Shown piece by piece: positions 23,062-36,070 of a stretch of DNA of 64,000 bases. Under the pieces are notes generated by a model that saw only the letters and a program-made list of their open reading frames with translations, had not been told where the DNA came from and searched no databases. The stretch is from assembly GCF_036320965.1 (NCBI RefSeq), contig NC_092270.1, positions 17,154,908 through 17,218,907 on the forward strand, given 5' to 3'. Origin of the DNA: Panulirus ornatus (Eukaryota > Arthropoda > Malacostraca > Decapoda > Palinuridae). The position numbers and the translations under genes are program-made. Position 1 is the first letter of the stretch; each line of letters begins with the position of its first letter.

Positions 23062-23989
23062 TACTTGCATTAATAAAGGACAAGTATTATAAACCATTTA
23101 GACAACCCCAGCCATTTAAACAGTGCCACATGGACATTCTAACATTTACCCACCAGGAAGGAATTTGAATCTTCGTTTCACATTTCCATTTAATCCTAGT
23201 ATGTACCCAATGACTCCAGCACATATTTCTTCATGTGTCATAACTCTCTGTGCTTGTAGATTCAGTCTTTGTCATACATTGAAAATCACTCTTCATGGTT
23301 TACAGAATTGTGTAATTATGATAAATGCCTGTTTTTGTCATCTGAAACTATGTAAAATCTCATTACACTGTATGATAAGATGGGGGACAAGGTGGGTAAC
23401 AGAAGCTTGGTGATTGCTCTGCATGCTAGTTAGAGTTAGGGGTGACATACGACACCTATGCAGGCCTCTGGAAATATTCAAAGAGGGATTGAGCAATAGT
23501 TCTTTTCTGCTAAACTACTTACTATGATGTTTTAGCAGTTGAACTGCCAGGGATGGGATGATTTTTGTTTTTACACTATAGTATCTTTAACCCAGGCTGA
23601 ATCTTATTATACAAATCATCCTTTGACACACAATCAACCTCTTTGCTTGTTATGTGTCATATATAACATTCTTTTGACCTCATTGGCTAATGAAACATGC
23701 TTCTGAACATTTTCTTGGTAGTGAAACTCAACAGTAGAAAACAGAATAAACTGCCATAGACTTACAACCAGTGTTGAAATGGATTTTGCAATAAGACTGA
23801 ATAGATGGGGAGAAGAATGATTAAGGAATGATTAAAGTGAGATTGAGATGGGTTTGGTATAGATTGAAGGTAAGTGTTGGTGGACAAGGATTATATGCAT
23901 GACAGTAGGTTCAAGGATGAATTACGGTGTGATGTGCATTAAAATGAGCGGAAGAGGAAGCTTTTGATATATTTATTCTTTTTTTTTCA
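23062..23989. other. Unassigned DNA
   Basis: No gene or mobile element recognised. Confidence 0.4.
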
Positions 23990-24135
23990 TTACTTATATT
24001 TATTATACTTTGTCGCTGTCTCCCATGTTAGCGAGGTAGCACAAGGAATCAGAGGAAAGAATGGCTCAACCCACCTACATACACACTCACACACACACAT
24101 ATACATACCTATACATTTCAACATATACATACACA

Positions 24136-24138
<3 letters not shown>
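23990..24138 (-). mobile_element. Host RTE-1 copy (minus), 3' end of the tail
   Basis: Starts with an A-rich tail on the minus strand, then the terminal hairpin (tgtctcccatgttagcgagg, 24016) and the TG/TA-rich 3'UTR, breaking off at cacagacatata in a (TA)n array. The sequence that should come next (acacacatgtacatattcat) appears at 27569 after the inserted element and a second TA array. This is therefore the left end of the minus-strand element continued at 27571. Confidence 0.7.

Positions 24139-24182
<44 letters not shown>
24139..24182. repeat. (TA)n array
   Basis: About 42 bp of TA repeat inside the tail of the host RTE-1, at the left edge of the inserted copy X1. Confidence 0.95.
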
Positions 24183-24184
<2 letters not shown>

Positions 24185-27100
24185 TTTTTTTTTATTATAC
24201 TTTGTCGCTGTCTCCCGCGTTTGCGAGGTAGCGCAAGGAAACAGACGAAAAGAAATGGCCCAACCCCCCCATACACATGTATATACATACGTCCACACAC
24301 GCAAATATACATACCTACACAACTTTCCATGGTTTACCCCAGACGCTTCACATGCCTTGATTCAATCCACTGACAGCACGTCAACCCCGGTATACCACAT
24401 CGATCCAATTCACTCTATTCCTTGCCCTCCTTTCACCCTCCTGCATGTTCAGGCCCCGATCACACAAAATCTTTTTCACTCCATCTTTCCACCTCCAATT
24501 TGGTCTCCCTCTTCTCCTCGTTCCCTCCACCTCCGACACATATATCCTCTTGGTCAATCTTTCCTCACTCATTCTCTCCATGTGCCCAAACCACTTCAAA
24601 ACACCCTCTTCTGCTCTCTCAACCACGCTCTTTTTATTTCCACACATCTCTCTTACCCTTACGTTACTCACTCGATCAAACCACCTCACACCACACATTG
24701 TCCTCAAACATCTCATTTCCAGCACATCCATCCTCCTGCGCACAACTCTATCCATAGCCCACGCCTCGCAACCATACAACATTGTTGGAACCACTATTCC
24801 TTCAAACATACCCATTTTTGCTTTCCGAGATAATGTTCTCGACTTCCACACATTCTTCAAGGCCCCCAGAATTTTCGCCCCCTCCCCCACCCTATGATCC
24901 ACTTCCGCTTCCATGGTTCCATCCGCTGCCAGATCCACTCCCAGATATCTAAAACACTTCACTTCCTCCAGTTTTTCTCCATTCAAACTCACCTCCCAAT
25001 TGACTTGACCCTCAACCCTACTGTACCTAATAACCTTGCTCTTATTCACATTTACTCTTAACTTTCTTCTTCCACACACTTTACCAAACTCAGTCACCAG
25101 CTTCTGCAGTTTCTCACATGAATCAGCCATCAGCGCTGTATCATCAGCGAACAACAACTGACTCACTTCCCAAGCTCTCTCATCCCCAACAGACTTCATA
25201 CTTGCCCCTCTTTCCAAAACTCTTGCATTTACCTCCCTAACAACCCCATCCATAAACAAATTAAACAACCATGGAGACATCACACACCCCTGCCGCAAAC
25301 CTACATTCACTGAGAACCAATCACTTTCCTCTCTTCCTACACGTACACATGCCTTACATCCTCAATAAAAACTTTTCACTGCTTCTAACAACTTTCCTCC
25401 CACACTATATATTCTTAATACCTTCCACAGAGCATCTCTATCAACTCTATCATATGCCTTCTCCAGATCCATAAATGCTACATACAAATCCATTTGCTTT
25501 TCTAAGTATTTCTCACATACATTCTTCAAAGCAAACACCTCATCCACACATCCTCTACCACTTCTGAAACCACACTGCTCTTCCCCAATCTGATGCTCTG
25601 TACATGCCTTCACCCTCTCAATCAATACCCTCCCATATAATTTACCAGGAATACTCAACAAACTTATACCTCTGTAATTTGAGCACTCACTCTTATCCCC
25701 TTTGCCTTTGTACAATGGCACTATGCACGCATTCCGCCAATCCTCAGGCACCTCACCATGAGTCATACATACATTAAATAACCTTACCAACCAGTCAACA
25801 ATACAGTCACCCCCTTTTTTAACAAATTCCACTGCAATACCATCCAAACCTGCTGCCTTGCCGGCTTTCATCTTCCGCAAAGCTTTCACTACCTCTTCTC
25901 TGTTTACCAAATCTTCCTCCCTAACCCTCTCACTTTGCACACCACCTCGACCAAAACACCCTACATCTGCCACTCTATCATCAAACACATTCAACAAACC
26001 TTCAAAATACTCATGTGTGTGTATGTGTATATGTATGTATATATGTATATTATCCCTGGGGATAGGGGTGAAAGAATACTTCCCACGTATTCCTCGCGTG
26101 TCGTAGAAAGCGACTAGAGGGGACGGGAGCGGGGGGCCAGAAATCCTCCCCTCCTTATATTAACTTTCTAAAATGGGAAACAGAAGAAGGAGTCACGCGG
26201 GGAGTGCTCATCCTCCTCGAAGGCTCAGAGTGGGGTGCCTAAATGTGTGTGGATGTAACCAAGATGTGAAAAAAGGAGAGATAGGTAGTATGTTTGAGGA
26301 AAGGAACCTGGATGTTTTGGCTCTGAGTGAAACGAAGCTCAAGGGTAAAGGGGAAGAGTGGTTTGGGAATGTCTGGGGAGTAAAGTCAGGGGTTAGTGAG
26401 AGGACAAGAGCAAGGGAAGGAGTAGCAATACTCCTGAAACAGGAGTTGTGGGAGTATGTGATAGAATGTAAGAAAGTAAATTCTCGATTAATATGGGTAA
26501 AACTGAAAGTTGATGGAGAGAGGTGGGTGATTATTGGTGCATATGCACCTGGGCATGAGAAGAAAGATCATGAGAGGCAAGTGTTTTGGGAGCAGCTGAA
26601 TGAGTGTGTTAGTGGTTTTGATGCACGAGACCGGGTTATAGTGATGGGTGATTTGAATGCAAAGGTGAGTAATGTGGCAGTTGAGGGAATAATTGGTATA
26701 CATGGGGTGTTCAGTGTTGTAAATGGAAATGGTGAAGAGCTTGTAGATTTATGTGCTGAAAAAGGACTGATGATTGGGAGTACCTGGTTTAAAAAGCGAG
26801 ATATACATAAGTATACTTATGTAAGTAGGAGAGATGGCCAGAGAGCGTTATTGGATTACGTGTTAATTGACAGGTGTGCGAAAGAGAGACTTTTGGATGT
26901 TAATGTGCTGAGAGGTGCAACTGGAGGGATGTCTGATCATTATCTTGTGGAGGCTAAGGTGAAGATTTGTATGGGTTTTCAGAAAAGAAGAATGAATGTT
27001 GGGGTGAAGAGGGTGGTGAGAGTAAGTGAGCTTGGGAAGGAGACCTGTGTGAGGAAGTACCAGGAGAGACTGAGTACAGAATGGAAAAAGGTGAGAACAA

Positions 27101-27514
27101 TGGAAGTAAGGGGAGTGGGGGAGGAATGGGATGTATTTAGGGAATCAGTGATGGATTGCGCAAAAGATGCTTGTGGCATGAGAAGAGTGGGAGGTGGGTT
27201 GATTAGAAAGGGTAGTGAGTGGTGGGATGAAGAAGTAAGAGTATTAGTGAAAGAGAAGAGAGAGGCATTTGGACGATTTTTGCAGGGAAAAAATGCAATT
27301 GAGTGGGAGATGTATAAAAGAAAGAGACAGGAGGTCAAGAGAAAGGTGCAAGAGGTGAAAAAAAGGGCAAATGAGAGTTGGGGTGAGAGAGTATCATTAA
27401 ATTTTAGGGAGAATAAAAGGATGTTCTGGAAGGAGGTAAATAAAGTGCGTAAGACAAGGGAGCAAATGGGAACTTCAGTGAAGGGCGCAAATGGGGAGGT
27501 GATAACAAGTAGTG

Positions 27515-27520
<6 letters not shown>
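24183..27520 (-). mobile_element. RTE-1 copy X1, young, 5'-inverted, short 3'UTR
   Basis: Minus-strand insertion into the (TA)n of the host RTE-1. The 3' part, 24183-26013 (minus), holds the tail, C-terminal region and RT: open frames 25310-24381 (from GLRQGCVMSPWLFN through LLFADDTALMADS to VVYRG) and 25997-25362 (CSNYRGISLLS, CGFRSGRGCVDEVF, AFMDLEKAYDR), split by a TGA replacing an Arg CGA at about 25365. The 5' part lies inverted on the plus strand, 26053-27520: the 5' terminus TCCCTGGGGATAGGGG, then a frame from 26173 (MGNRRRSHAGSAH) through endonuclease motifs GCLNVCG, ALSETKL, IIGAYAPG, VMGDLNAKV and GMSDHYLV, into the linker, ending at gtagtggtgat where a TA array begins. A ~40-bp TG/TA filler (26014-26052) joins the halves. 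The 3'UTR lacks the ~280-bp middle segment found in older copies. Confidence 0.85.
26173..27518 (+). CDS. RTE-1 endonuclease domain and linker, 5' part of the LINE ORF (X1)
   Basis: Open coding part of the retrotransposon protein: an APE-type endonuclease that nicks target DNA for target-primed reverse transcription. Seen in order: GCLNVCG (Asn), ALSETKL (metal-binding Glu), IIGAYAPG, VIVMGDLNAKV (GDxN catalytic), KYTYVSRRDGQRALLDYVL and GMSDHYLVEAKV (SDH catalytic). A basic linker follows, ending GANGEVITSSGD. The start is the first ATG after the leader. The frame then runs into an IYIYIY stretch encoded by the TA array, which is not part of the protein. Proteins like this are often auto-annotated as craniofacial development protein 2-like. 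All endonuclease motifs look intact, but the RT is on the other strand of the same copy. Confidence 0.85.

Positions 27521-27570
<50 letters not shown>
27519..27570. repeat. (TA)n array
   Basis: About 50 bp of TA, at the outer edge of the inverted 5' half of X1 and inside the host RTE-1 tail. Confidence 0.95.
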
Positions 27571-27577
<7 letters not shown>

Positions 27578-30121
27578 GTACATATTCATACTTGCTGCCT
27601 TTGTCCATTCGCGTTGCCACACCGCCACACTTGAAATGGCACCCCCCCTCCCCCCATGTGTGTGAGATCTAGTGCTAGGAAAAGACAACAAAGGCCACAT
27701 TCGTTCACACTCAGTCTCTAGCTGTCATGTGTGTTGCACCGAAACCACAGCTTCCTTTCCACATACAGGCCTCACAAAACTTTCCATGGTTTACCCCAGA
27801 TGCTTCACATGCCCTGGTTCAATCCATTGACAGCACGTCAACTCCAGTATACCACATCGTACCAATTCACTCTATTCATTGCACGCCTTTCACCCTCCTG
27901 TATGTTCAGGCCCCAGTCGCTTAAAATCTTTTTCACTCCATCCTTCCACCTTCAGTTTGGTCTCCCACTTCTCGTTCCCTCCACCTCTGACACATGTATC
28001 CTCTTTGTCAATCTTTTGTCAATCACCTCTTCTGCTCTCTCAACCACACTTTTTATTACCACACATCTCTCTTACCCTTTCATTACTTACTCAATCAAAC
28101 CACCTCACACCACATATTGCCCTCAAGCATCTCATTTCCAACACATCCACCCTCCCCCCACAACCCTATCTATAGCCCACACCTTACAACCATATAACAT
28201 TGTTAGAACCACTGTTCCTTCAAACATACCCGTTTTTGCTCTCCGAGAAAACATTCTCACCTTCCACTCATTCTTCACCATTCGCAGAACCTTCGCATCC
28301 TCCCCCACCCTGTGACTCACTTCCGCTTCCATGGTTCCATCCACTGCTAAATCCACTCCTAGATATCTAAAACACTTTACTTCCTCTAGTTTTTCTCCAT
28401 TTAAACTTACCTTCCAATTTACTTGTCCCTCAGCCCTACTGAACCTAATAACTTTGCTCTTATTTACATTTACTATAAACTTTCTTCTTTCACACACTTT
28501 ACCAAACTCAGTCGCCAGCTTCTGCAGTTTCTCACCCGAATAAGCCACCAGCGCTGTATCATCAGTGAACATCAACTGACTCACTTCCCAAGCCCTCTCA
28601 TCCAGAACAGACTGCATACTTGCCCCTCTTTCCAAAACTCTTGCATTCACCTCCCTCCCTAACAACCCCATTCATAAACAAATTAAACAACCCCTGCCAC
28701 AAATTGACATTTACTGGGAACCAATCACTTTCCTCTCTTCCTACTCATACACATGCCTTACATCCTTGATAAAACTTTTCACTGCTTCTAGCAACTTACT
28801 CCCACACTATATACTCTTAATACCTTCTACAGAGCATCTCTGTCCTCTCTATCATATGCCTTCTCCCGATCCGTAAATGCTCCATACAAGTCCATCTGTT
28901 TTTCTAAGTATTTCTCACGTACATTCTTCAAAGCAAACACCTGATTCACACATCCTCTACCACTTCTGAAACCACACTGCTCTTCCCCAATCTGATGCTC
29001 TGTACATGCCTTGACCCTATCAATCAATACCCTCCCATATAATTTCCCAGGAATACTCAACAAACTTTTACCTCTCCAATTTGAACAATCACCTTAATCC
29101 TCTTTGCTTTTGTACAATGGCACTATGCATACATTCTGCCATTCCTCAGGCATCTCACCATGAACCATACATGCATTGGATATCCTCACCAACTAGTCAA
29201 CAAAACAGCCACTCCCTTTTTTAATAAATTCTACTGCAATACCATGCAAACCCGCTGCCTTGCTGGCTTTCATCTCCCGCAAAGCTTTCACTACCTGTTT
29301 TCTGTTTACCAAACCATTCTTCCATACCCCCTCACTTAGCACACCACCTCGACAAAAACACCCTATATCTGCCACTCATCATCAAATACATTCAACAAAC
29401 CTTCAAAATACTCGCTCCATCTCCTTACTTCACCACTACTTGTTATTACCTCCCCATTATCCCCCTTAACCAATGTTCCTATTTGTTCTCTTGTCTTATG
29501 CACTTTATTTACCTCCTTCCAAAACATCTTTTTATTCTCCCTAAAATTCAATGTTACTCTCTCACCCCAACTCTCATTTGCCCTCTTTTTCACCTCTTGC
29601 ACCTTTCTCTTGACCTCCTGCCTCTTTCTCTTATACATCTCCCAGTCATTTGCACTATTTCCCTGCAAAAATCATCCAAATGACTCTCTCTTCCCTTTCA
29701 CTAACAATCTCACTTCTTCATCTGACCACTCACTACCCTTTCTAATCTGCCCACCTCCCACCTTTCTCATGCCACAGGCATCTTTTGCTCAAGCCATCAC
29801 TGCTTCCGTAAATACATGACATTTCTCCCCCACTCCCCTTATGTCATTTGCTCTCACCTTTTTCCATTCTGCACTCAATCTCTCCTGGTACTTCCTCACA
29901 CAAGTATCCTTTCCAAACTCACTCACTCACCATTCTCTACACCCCAACATTCTGTCTTCTTTTCTGCAAACCTTTACAAATCTTCACCTTCGCCTCCACA
30001 AGGTAATGATCAGACATCCCTCCAGTTGCCTCTCTCAGCACATTAACAACCAAAAGTCTCTTTCACGCTCCTATCAATTAACGCATAATCCAATAACGCT
30101 CTCTGGCCATCTCTCCTACTT
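27571..30121 (-). mobile_element. Host RTE-1 copy (minus), long 3'UTR through linker, unit 1
   Basis: Continues the minus-strand element begun at 23990: long-type 3'UTR (27571-27800), C-terminal region, RT (28671-28132 with LMFTDDTALVAYSG; motif C FADD changed to FTDD), early RT and linker, to the region encoding SRRDGQRALLDY at about 30040-30115. Many frameshifts. It is interrupted at tctctcctactt (30112-30121) by the next tandem unit. The same sequence is repeated at 33520-36070, and the expected next bases appear only at 37050. Confidence 0.8.
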
Positions 30122-33100
30122 TTTATTATTTTTTTTATTATACTTTGTCGCTGTCTCCCGCGTTTGCGAGGTAGCGCAAGGAAACAGACGAAAGAAATGG
30201 CCCAACCCCCCCCATACACATGTATATACATACGTCCACACACGCAAATATACATACCTACACAGCTTTCCATGGTTTACCCCAGTCACTTCACATGCCT
30301 TGATTCAATCCACTGACAGCACGTCAACCCTGGTATACCACATCGCTCCAATTCACTCTATTCCTTGCCCTCCTTTCACCCTCCTGCATGTTCAGGCCCC
30401 GATCACACAAAATCTTTTTCACTCCATCTTTCCACCTCCAATTTGGTCTCCCTCTTCTCCTCGTTCCCTCCACCTCCGACACATATATCCTCTTGGTCAA
30501 TCTTTCCTCACTCATTCTCTCCATGTGCCCAAACCACTTCAAAACACCCTCTTCTGCTCTCTCAACCACGCTCTTTTTATTTCCACACATCTCTCTTACC
30601 CTTACGTTACTCACTCGATCAAACCACCTCACACCACACATTGTCCTCAAACATCTCATTTCCAGCACATCCATCCTCCTGGCACAACTCTATCCATAGC
30701 CCACTGCCTCGCAACCATACAACATTGTTGGAACCACTATTCCTTCAAACATACCCATTTTTGCTTTCTGAGATAATGTTCTCGACTTCCACACATTCTT
30801 CAAGGCCCCCAGAATTTTCGCCCCCTCCCCCACCCTATGATCCACTTCCGCTTCCATGGTTCCATCCGCTGCCAGATCCACTCCCAGATATCTAAAACAC
30901 TTCACTTCCTCCAGTTTTTCTCCATTCAAACTCACCTCCCAATTGACTTGACCCTCAACCCTACTGTACCTAATAACCTTGCTCTTATTCACATTTACTC
31001 TTAACTTTCTTCTTCCACACACTTTACCAAACTCAGTCACCAGCTTCTGCAGTTTCTCACATGAATCAGCCACCAGCGCTGTATCATCAGCGAACAACAA
31101 CTGACTCACTTCCCAAGCTCTCTCATCCCCAACAGACTTCATACTTGCCCCTCTTTCCAAAACTCTTGCATTTACCTCCCTAACAACCCCATCCATAAAC
31201 AAATTAAACAACCATGGAGACATCACACACCCCTGCCGCAAACCTACATTCACTGAGAACCAATCACTTTCCTCTCTTCCTACACGTACACATGCCTTAC
31301 ATCCTCAATAAAAACTTTTCACTGCTTCTAACAACTTTCCTCCCACACTATATATTCTTAATACCTTCCACAGAGCATCTCTATCAACTCTATCATATGC
31401 CTTCTCCAGATCCATAAATGCTACATACAAATCCATTTGCTTTTCTAAGTATTTCTCACATACATTCTTCAAAGCAAACACCTCATCCACACATCCTCTA
31501 CCACTTCTGAAACCACACTGCTCTTCCCCAATCTGATGCTCTGTACATGCCTTCACCCTCTCAATCAATACCCTCCCATATAATTTACCAGGAATACTCA
31601 ACAAACTTATACCTCTGTAATTTGAGCACTCACTCTTATCCCCTTTGCCTTTGTACAATGGCACTATGCACGCATTCCGCCAATCCTCAGGCACCTCACC
31701 ATGAGTCATACATACATTAAATAACCTTACCAACCAGTCAACAATACAGTCACCCCTTTTTTAACAAATTCCACTGCAATACCATCCAAACCTGCTGCCT
31801 TGCCGGCTTTCATCTTCCGCAAAGCTTTCACTACCTCTTCTCTGTTTACCAAATCATCCTCCCTAACCCTCTCACTTTGCACACCACCTCGACCAAAACA
31901 CCCTACATCTGCCACTCTATCATCAAACACATTCAACAAACCTTCAAAATACTCATGTGTGTGTATGTGTATATGTATGTATATATGCATATTATCCCTG
32001 GGGATAGGGGTGAAAGAATACTTCCCACGTATTCCTCGCGTGTCGTAGAAAGCGACTAGAGGGGACGGGAGCGGGGGGCCAGAAATCCTCCCCTCCTTAT
32101 ATTAACTTTCTAAAATGGGAAACAGAAGAAGGAGTCACGCGGGGAGTGCTCATCCTCCTCGAAGGCTCAGAGTGGGGTGCCTAAATGTGTGTGGATGTAA
32201 CCAAGATGTGAAAAAAGGAGAGATAGGTAGTATGTTTGAGGAAAGGAACCTGGATGTTTTGGCTCTGAGTGAAACGAAGCTCAAGGGTAAAGGGGAAGAG
32301 TGGTTTGGGAATGTCTGGGGAGTAAAGTCAGGGGTTAGTGAGAGGACAAGAGCAAGGGAAGGAGTAGCAATACTCCTGAAACAGGAGTTGTGGGAGTATG
32401 TGATAGAATGTAAGAAAGTAAATTCTCGATTAATATGGGTAAAACTGAAAGTTGATGGAGAGAGGTGGGTGATTATTGGTGCATATGCACCTGGGCATGA
32501 GAAGAAAGATCATGAGAGGCAAGTGTTTTGGGAGCAGCTGAATGAGTGTGTTAGTGGTTTTGATGCACGAGACCGGGTTATAGTGATGGGTGATTTGAAT
32601 GCAAAGGTGAGTAATGTGGCAGTTGAGGGAATAATTGGTATACATGGGGTGTTCAGTGTTGTAAATGGAAATGGTGAAGAGCTTGTAGATTTATGTGCTG
32701 AAAAAGGACTGATGATTGGGAGTACCTGGTTTAAAAAGCAAGATATACATAAGTATACTTATGTAAGTAGGAGAGATGGCCAGAGAGCGTTATTGGATTA
32801 CGTGTTAATTGACAGGCGTGCGAAAGAGAGACTTTTGGATGTTAATGTGCTGAGAGGTGCAACTGGAGGGATGTCTGATCATTATCTTGTGGAGGCTAAG
32901 GTGAAGATTTGTATGGGTTTTCAGAAAAGAAGAATGAATGTTGGGGTGAAGAGGGTGGTGAGAGTAAGTGAGCTTGTGAAGGAGACCTGTGTGAGGAAGT
33001 ACCAGGAGAGACTGAGTACAGAATGGAAAAAGGTGAGAACAATGGAAGTAAGGGGAGTGGGGGAGGAATGGGATGTATTTAGGGAATCAGTGATGGATTG

Positions 33101-33456
33101 CGCAAAAGATGCTTGTGGCATGAGAAGAGTGGGAGGTGGGTTGATTAGAAAGGGTAGTGAGTGGTGGGATGAAGAAGTAAGATTATTAGTGAAAGAGAAG
33201 AGAGAGGCATTTGGACGATTTTTGCAGGGAAAAAATGCAATTGAGTGGGAGATGTATAAAAGAAAGAGACAGGAGGTCAAGAGAAAGGTGCAAGAGGTGA
33301 AAAAAAGGGCAAATGAGAGTTGGGGTGAGAGAGTATCATTAAATTTTAGGGAGAATAAAAGGATGTTCTGGAAGGAGGTAAATAAAGTGCGTAAGACAAG
33401 GGAGCAAATGGGAACTTCAGTGAAGGGCGCAAATGGGGAGGTGATAACAAGTAGTG

Positions 33457-33460
<4 letters not shown>
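30122..33460 (-). mobile_element. RTE-1 copy X2, duplicated copy of X1
   Basis: Same structure as X1: minus-strand 3' part (30122-31954), filler (31955-31994), inverted 5' part on plus (31995-33460) with an open endonuclease frame from 32115. Over its first ~950 bp it matches the third element Y (36071) rather than X1 at each diagnostic base I compared. It has a private one-base change in the region of 30680-30710 (ggcacaactc, ccactgcc) that shifts the C-terminal frame. Confidence 0.85.

Positions 33461-33519
<59 letters not shown>
33459..33519. repeat. (TA)n array
   Basis: Counterpart of the array at 27519, about 8 bp longer. Confidence 0.95.
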
Positions 33520-33526
<7 letters not shown>

Positions 33527-36070
33527 TGTACATATTCATACTTGCTGCCTTTGTCCATTCGCGTTGCCACACCGCCACACTTGAAATGGCACCCCCCCTC
33601 CCCCCATGTGTGTGAGATCTAGTGCTAGGAAAAGACAACAAAGGCCACATTTGTTCACACTCAGTCTCTAGCTGTCATGTGTGTTGCACCGAAACCACAG
33701 CTTCCTTTCCACATACAGGCCTCACAAAACTTTCCATGGTTTACCCCAGATGCTTCACATGCCCTGGTTCAATCCATTGACAGCACGTCAACCCCAGTAT
33801 ACCACATCGTACCAATTCACTCTATTCATTGCACGCCTTTCACCCTCCTGTATGTTCAGGCCCCAGTCGCTTAAAATCTTTTTCACTCCATCCTTCCACC
33901 TTCAATTTGGTCTCCCACTTCTCATTCCCTCCACCTCTGACACATGTATCCTCTTTGTCAATCTTTTGTCAATCACCTCTTCTGCTCTCTCAACCACACT
34001 TTTTATTACCACACATCTCTCTTACCCTTTCATTACTTACTCAATCAAACCACCTCACACCACATATTGCCCTCAAGCATCTCATTTCCAACACATCCAC
34101 CCTCCCCCCACAACCCTATCTATAGCCCACACCTCACAACCATATAACATTGTTAGAACCACTGTTCCTTCAAACATACCCGTTTTTGCTCTCCGAGAAA
34201 ACATTCTCACCTTCCACTCATTCTTCACCATTCGCAGAACCTTCGCATCCTCCCCCACCCTGTGACTCACTTCCTCTTCCATGGTTCCATCCACTGCTAA
34301 ATCCACTCCTAGATATCTAAAACACTTTACTTCCTCTAGTTTTTCTCCATTTAAACTTACCTTCCAATTTACTTGTCCCTCAGCCCTACTGAACCTAATA
34401 ACTTTGCTCTTATTTACATTTACTATAAACTTTCTTCTTTCACACACTTTACCAAACTCAGTCGCCAGCTTCTGCAGTTTCTCACCCGAATAAGCCACCA
34501 GCGCTGTATCATCAGTGAACATCAACTGACTCACTTCCCAAGCCCTCTCATCCAGAACAGACTGCATACTTGCCCCTCTTTCCAAAACTCTTGCATTCAC
34601 CTCCCTCCCTAACAACCCCATTCATAAACAAATTAAACAACCCTGCCACAAATTGACATTTACTGGGAACCAATCACTTTCCTCTCTTCCTACTCATACA
34701 CATGCCTTACATCCTTGATAAAACTTTTCACTGCTTCTAGCAACTTACTCCCACACTATATACTCTTAATACCTTCTACAGAGCATCTCTGTCCTCTCTA
34801 TCATATGCCTTCTCCCGATCCGTAAATGCTCCATACAAGTCCATCTGTTTTTCTAAGTATTTCTCACGTACATTCTTCAAAGCAAACACCTGATTCACAC
34901 ATCCTCTACCACTTCTGAAACCACACTGCTCTTCCCCAATCTGATGCTCTGTACATGCCTTGACCCTATCAATCAATACCCTCCCATATAATTTCCCAGG
35001 AATACTCAACAAACTTTTACCTCTCCAATTTGAACAATCACCTTAATCCTCTTTGCTTTTGTACAATGGCACTATGCATACATTCTGCCATTCCTCAGGC
35101 ATCTCACCATGAACCATACATGCATTGGATATCCTCACCAACTAGTCAACAAAACAGCCACTCCCTTTTTTAATAAATTCTACTGCAATACCATGCAAAC
35201 CCGCTGCCTTGCTGGCTTTCATCTCCCGCAAAGCTTTCACTACCTGTTTTCTGTTTACCAAACCATTCCTCCATACCCCCTCACTTAGCACACCACCTCG
35301 ACAAAAACACCCTATATCTGCCACTCATCATCAAATACATTCAACAAACCTTCAAAATACTCACTCCATCTCCTTACTTCACCACTACTTGTTATTACCT
35401 CCCCATTATCCCCCTTAACCAATGTTCCTATTTGTTCTCTTGTCTTATGCACTTTATTTACCTCCTTCCAAAACATCTTTTTATTCTCCCTAAAATTCAG
35501 TGTTACTCTCTCACCCCAACTCTCATTTGCCCTCTTTTTCACCTCTTGCACCTTTCTCTTGACCTCCTGCCTCTTTCTCTTACACATCTCCCAGTCATTT
35601 GCACTATTTCCCTGCAAAAATCATCCAAATGACTCTCTCTTCCCTTTCACTAACAATCTCACTTCTTCATCTGACCACTCACTACCCTTTCTAATCTGCC
35701 CACCTCCCACCTTTCTCATGCCACAGGCATCTTTTGCTCAAGCCATCACTGCTTCCGTAAATACATGACATTTCTCCCCCACTCCCCTTATGTCATTTGC
35801 TCTCACCTTTTTCCATTCTGCACTCAATCTCTCCTGGTACTTCCTCACACAAGTATCCTTTCCAAACTCACTCACTCACCATTCTCTACACCCCAACATT
35901 CTGTCTTCTTTTCTGCAAACCTTTACAAATCTTCACCTTCGCCTCCACAAGGTAATGATCAGACATCCCTCCAGTTGCCTCTCTCAGCACATTAACAACC
36001 AAAAGTCTCTTTCACGCTCCTATCAATTAACACATAATCCAATAATGCTCTCTGGCCATCTCTCCTACTT
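33520..36070 (-). mobile_element. Host RTE-1 interior, unit 2
   Basis: Near-identical repeat of 27571-30121, with the same frameshifts and the same break at ctctcctactt. Confidence 0.85.

Larger units (their letters stand above)
24183..36070. repeat. 5.94-kb tandem duplication (two units)
   Basis: 24183-30121 and 30122-36070 are direct repeats differing at few positions by eye. The anchor tttgtcgctgtctcccgcg starts at 24201 and 30143 (offset 5942) and again at 36093 (offset 5950, the extra 8 bp being in the TA array). Each unit holds an X element, a (TA)n array and the interior of the host RTE-1. Shared private changes include the TGA in the FYRG codon and the 40-bp filler. It could be a real recent duplication or an assembly repeat; see findings. 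Confidence 0.9.

Noticed and set aside
23964..24833. 289-codon frame on the plus strand
   Set aside because: It runs antisense through an RTE-1 tail, a TA array and the RTE-1 C-terminal region; Pro/Ser/His-rich antisense translation, no domain.
26173..27672. Long plus-strand frames ending in IYIYIYIY (also at 32115-33584, 27620-26979 and 33523-32921)
   Set aside because: The IY runs are translations of the (TA)n array. The real coding part is the RTE-1 endonuclease and linker, which stops being element-derived at gtggtgat.
29841..30776. Ser/Pro/His/Leu-rich 311-codon frame and many similar frames (for example 7537-8247, 15970-16683, 58211-58924)
   Set aside because: Shadows of the RTE-1 ORF on the opposite strand; the same peptide recurs wherever the LINE does.
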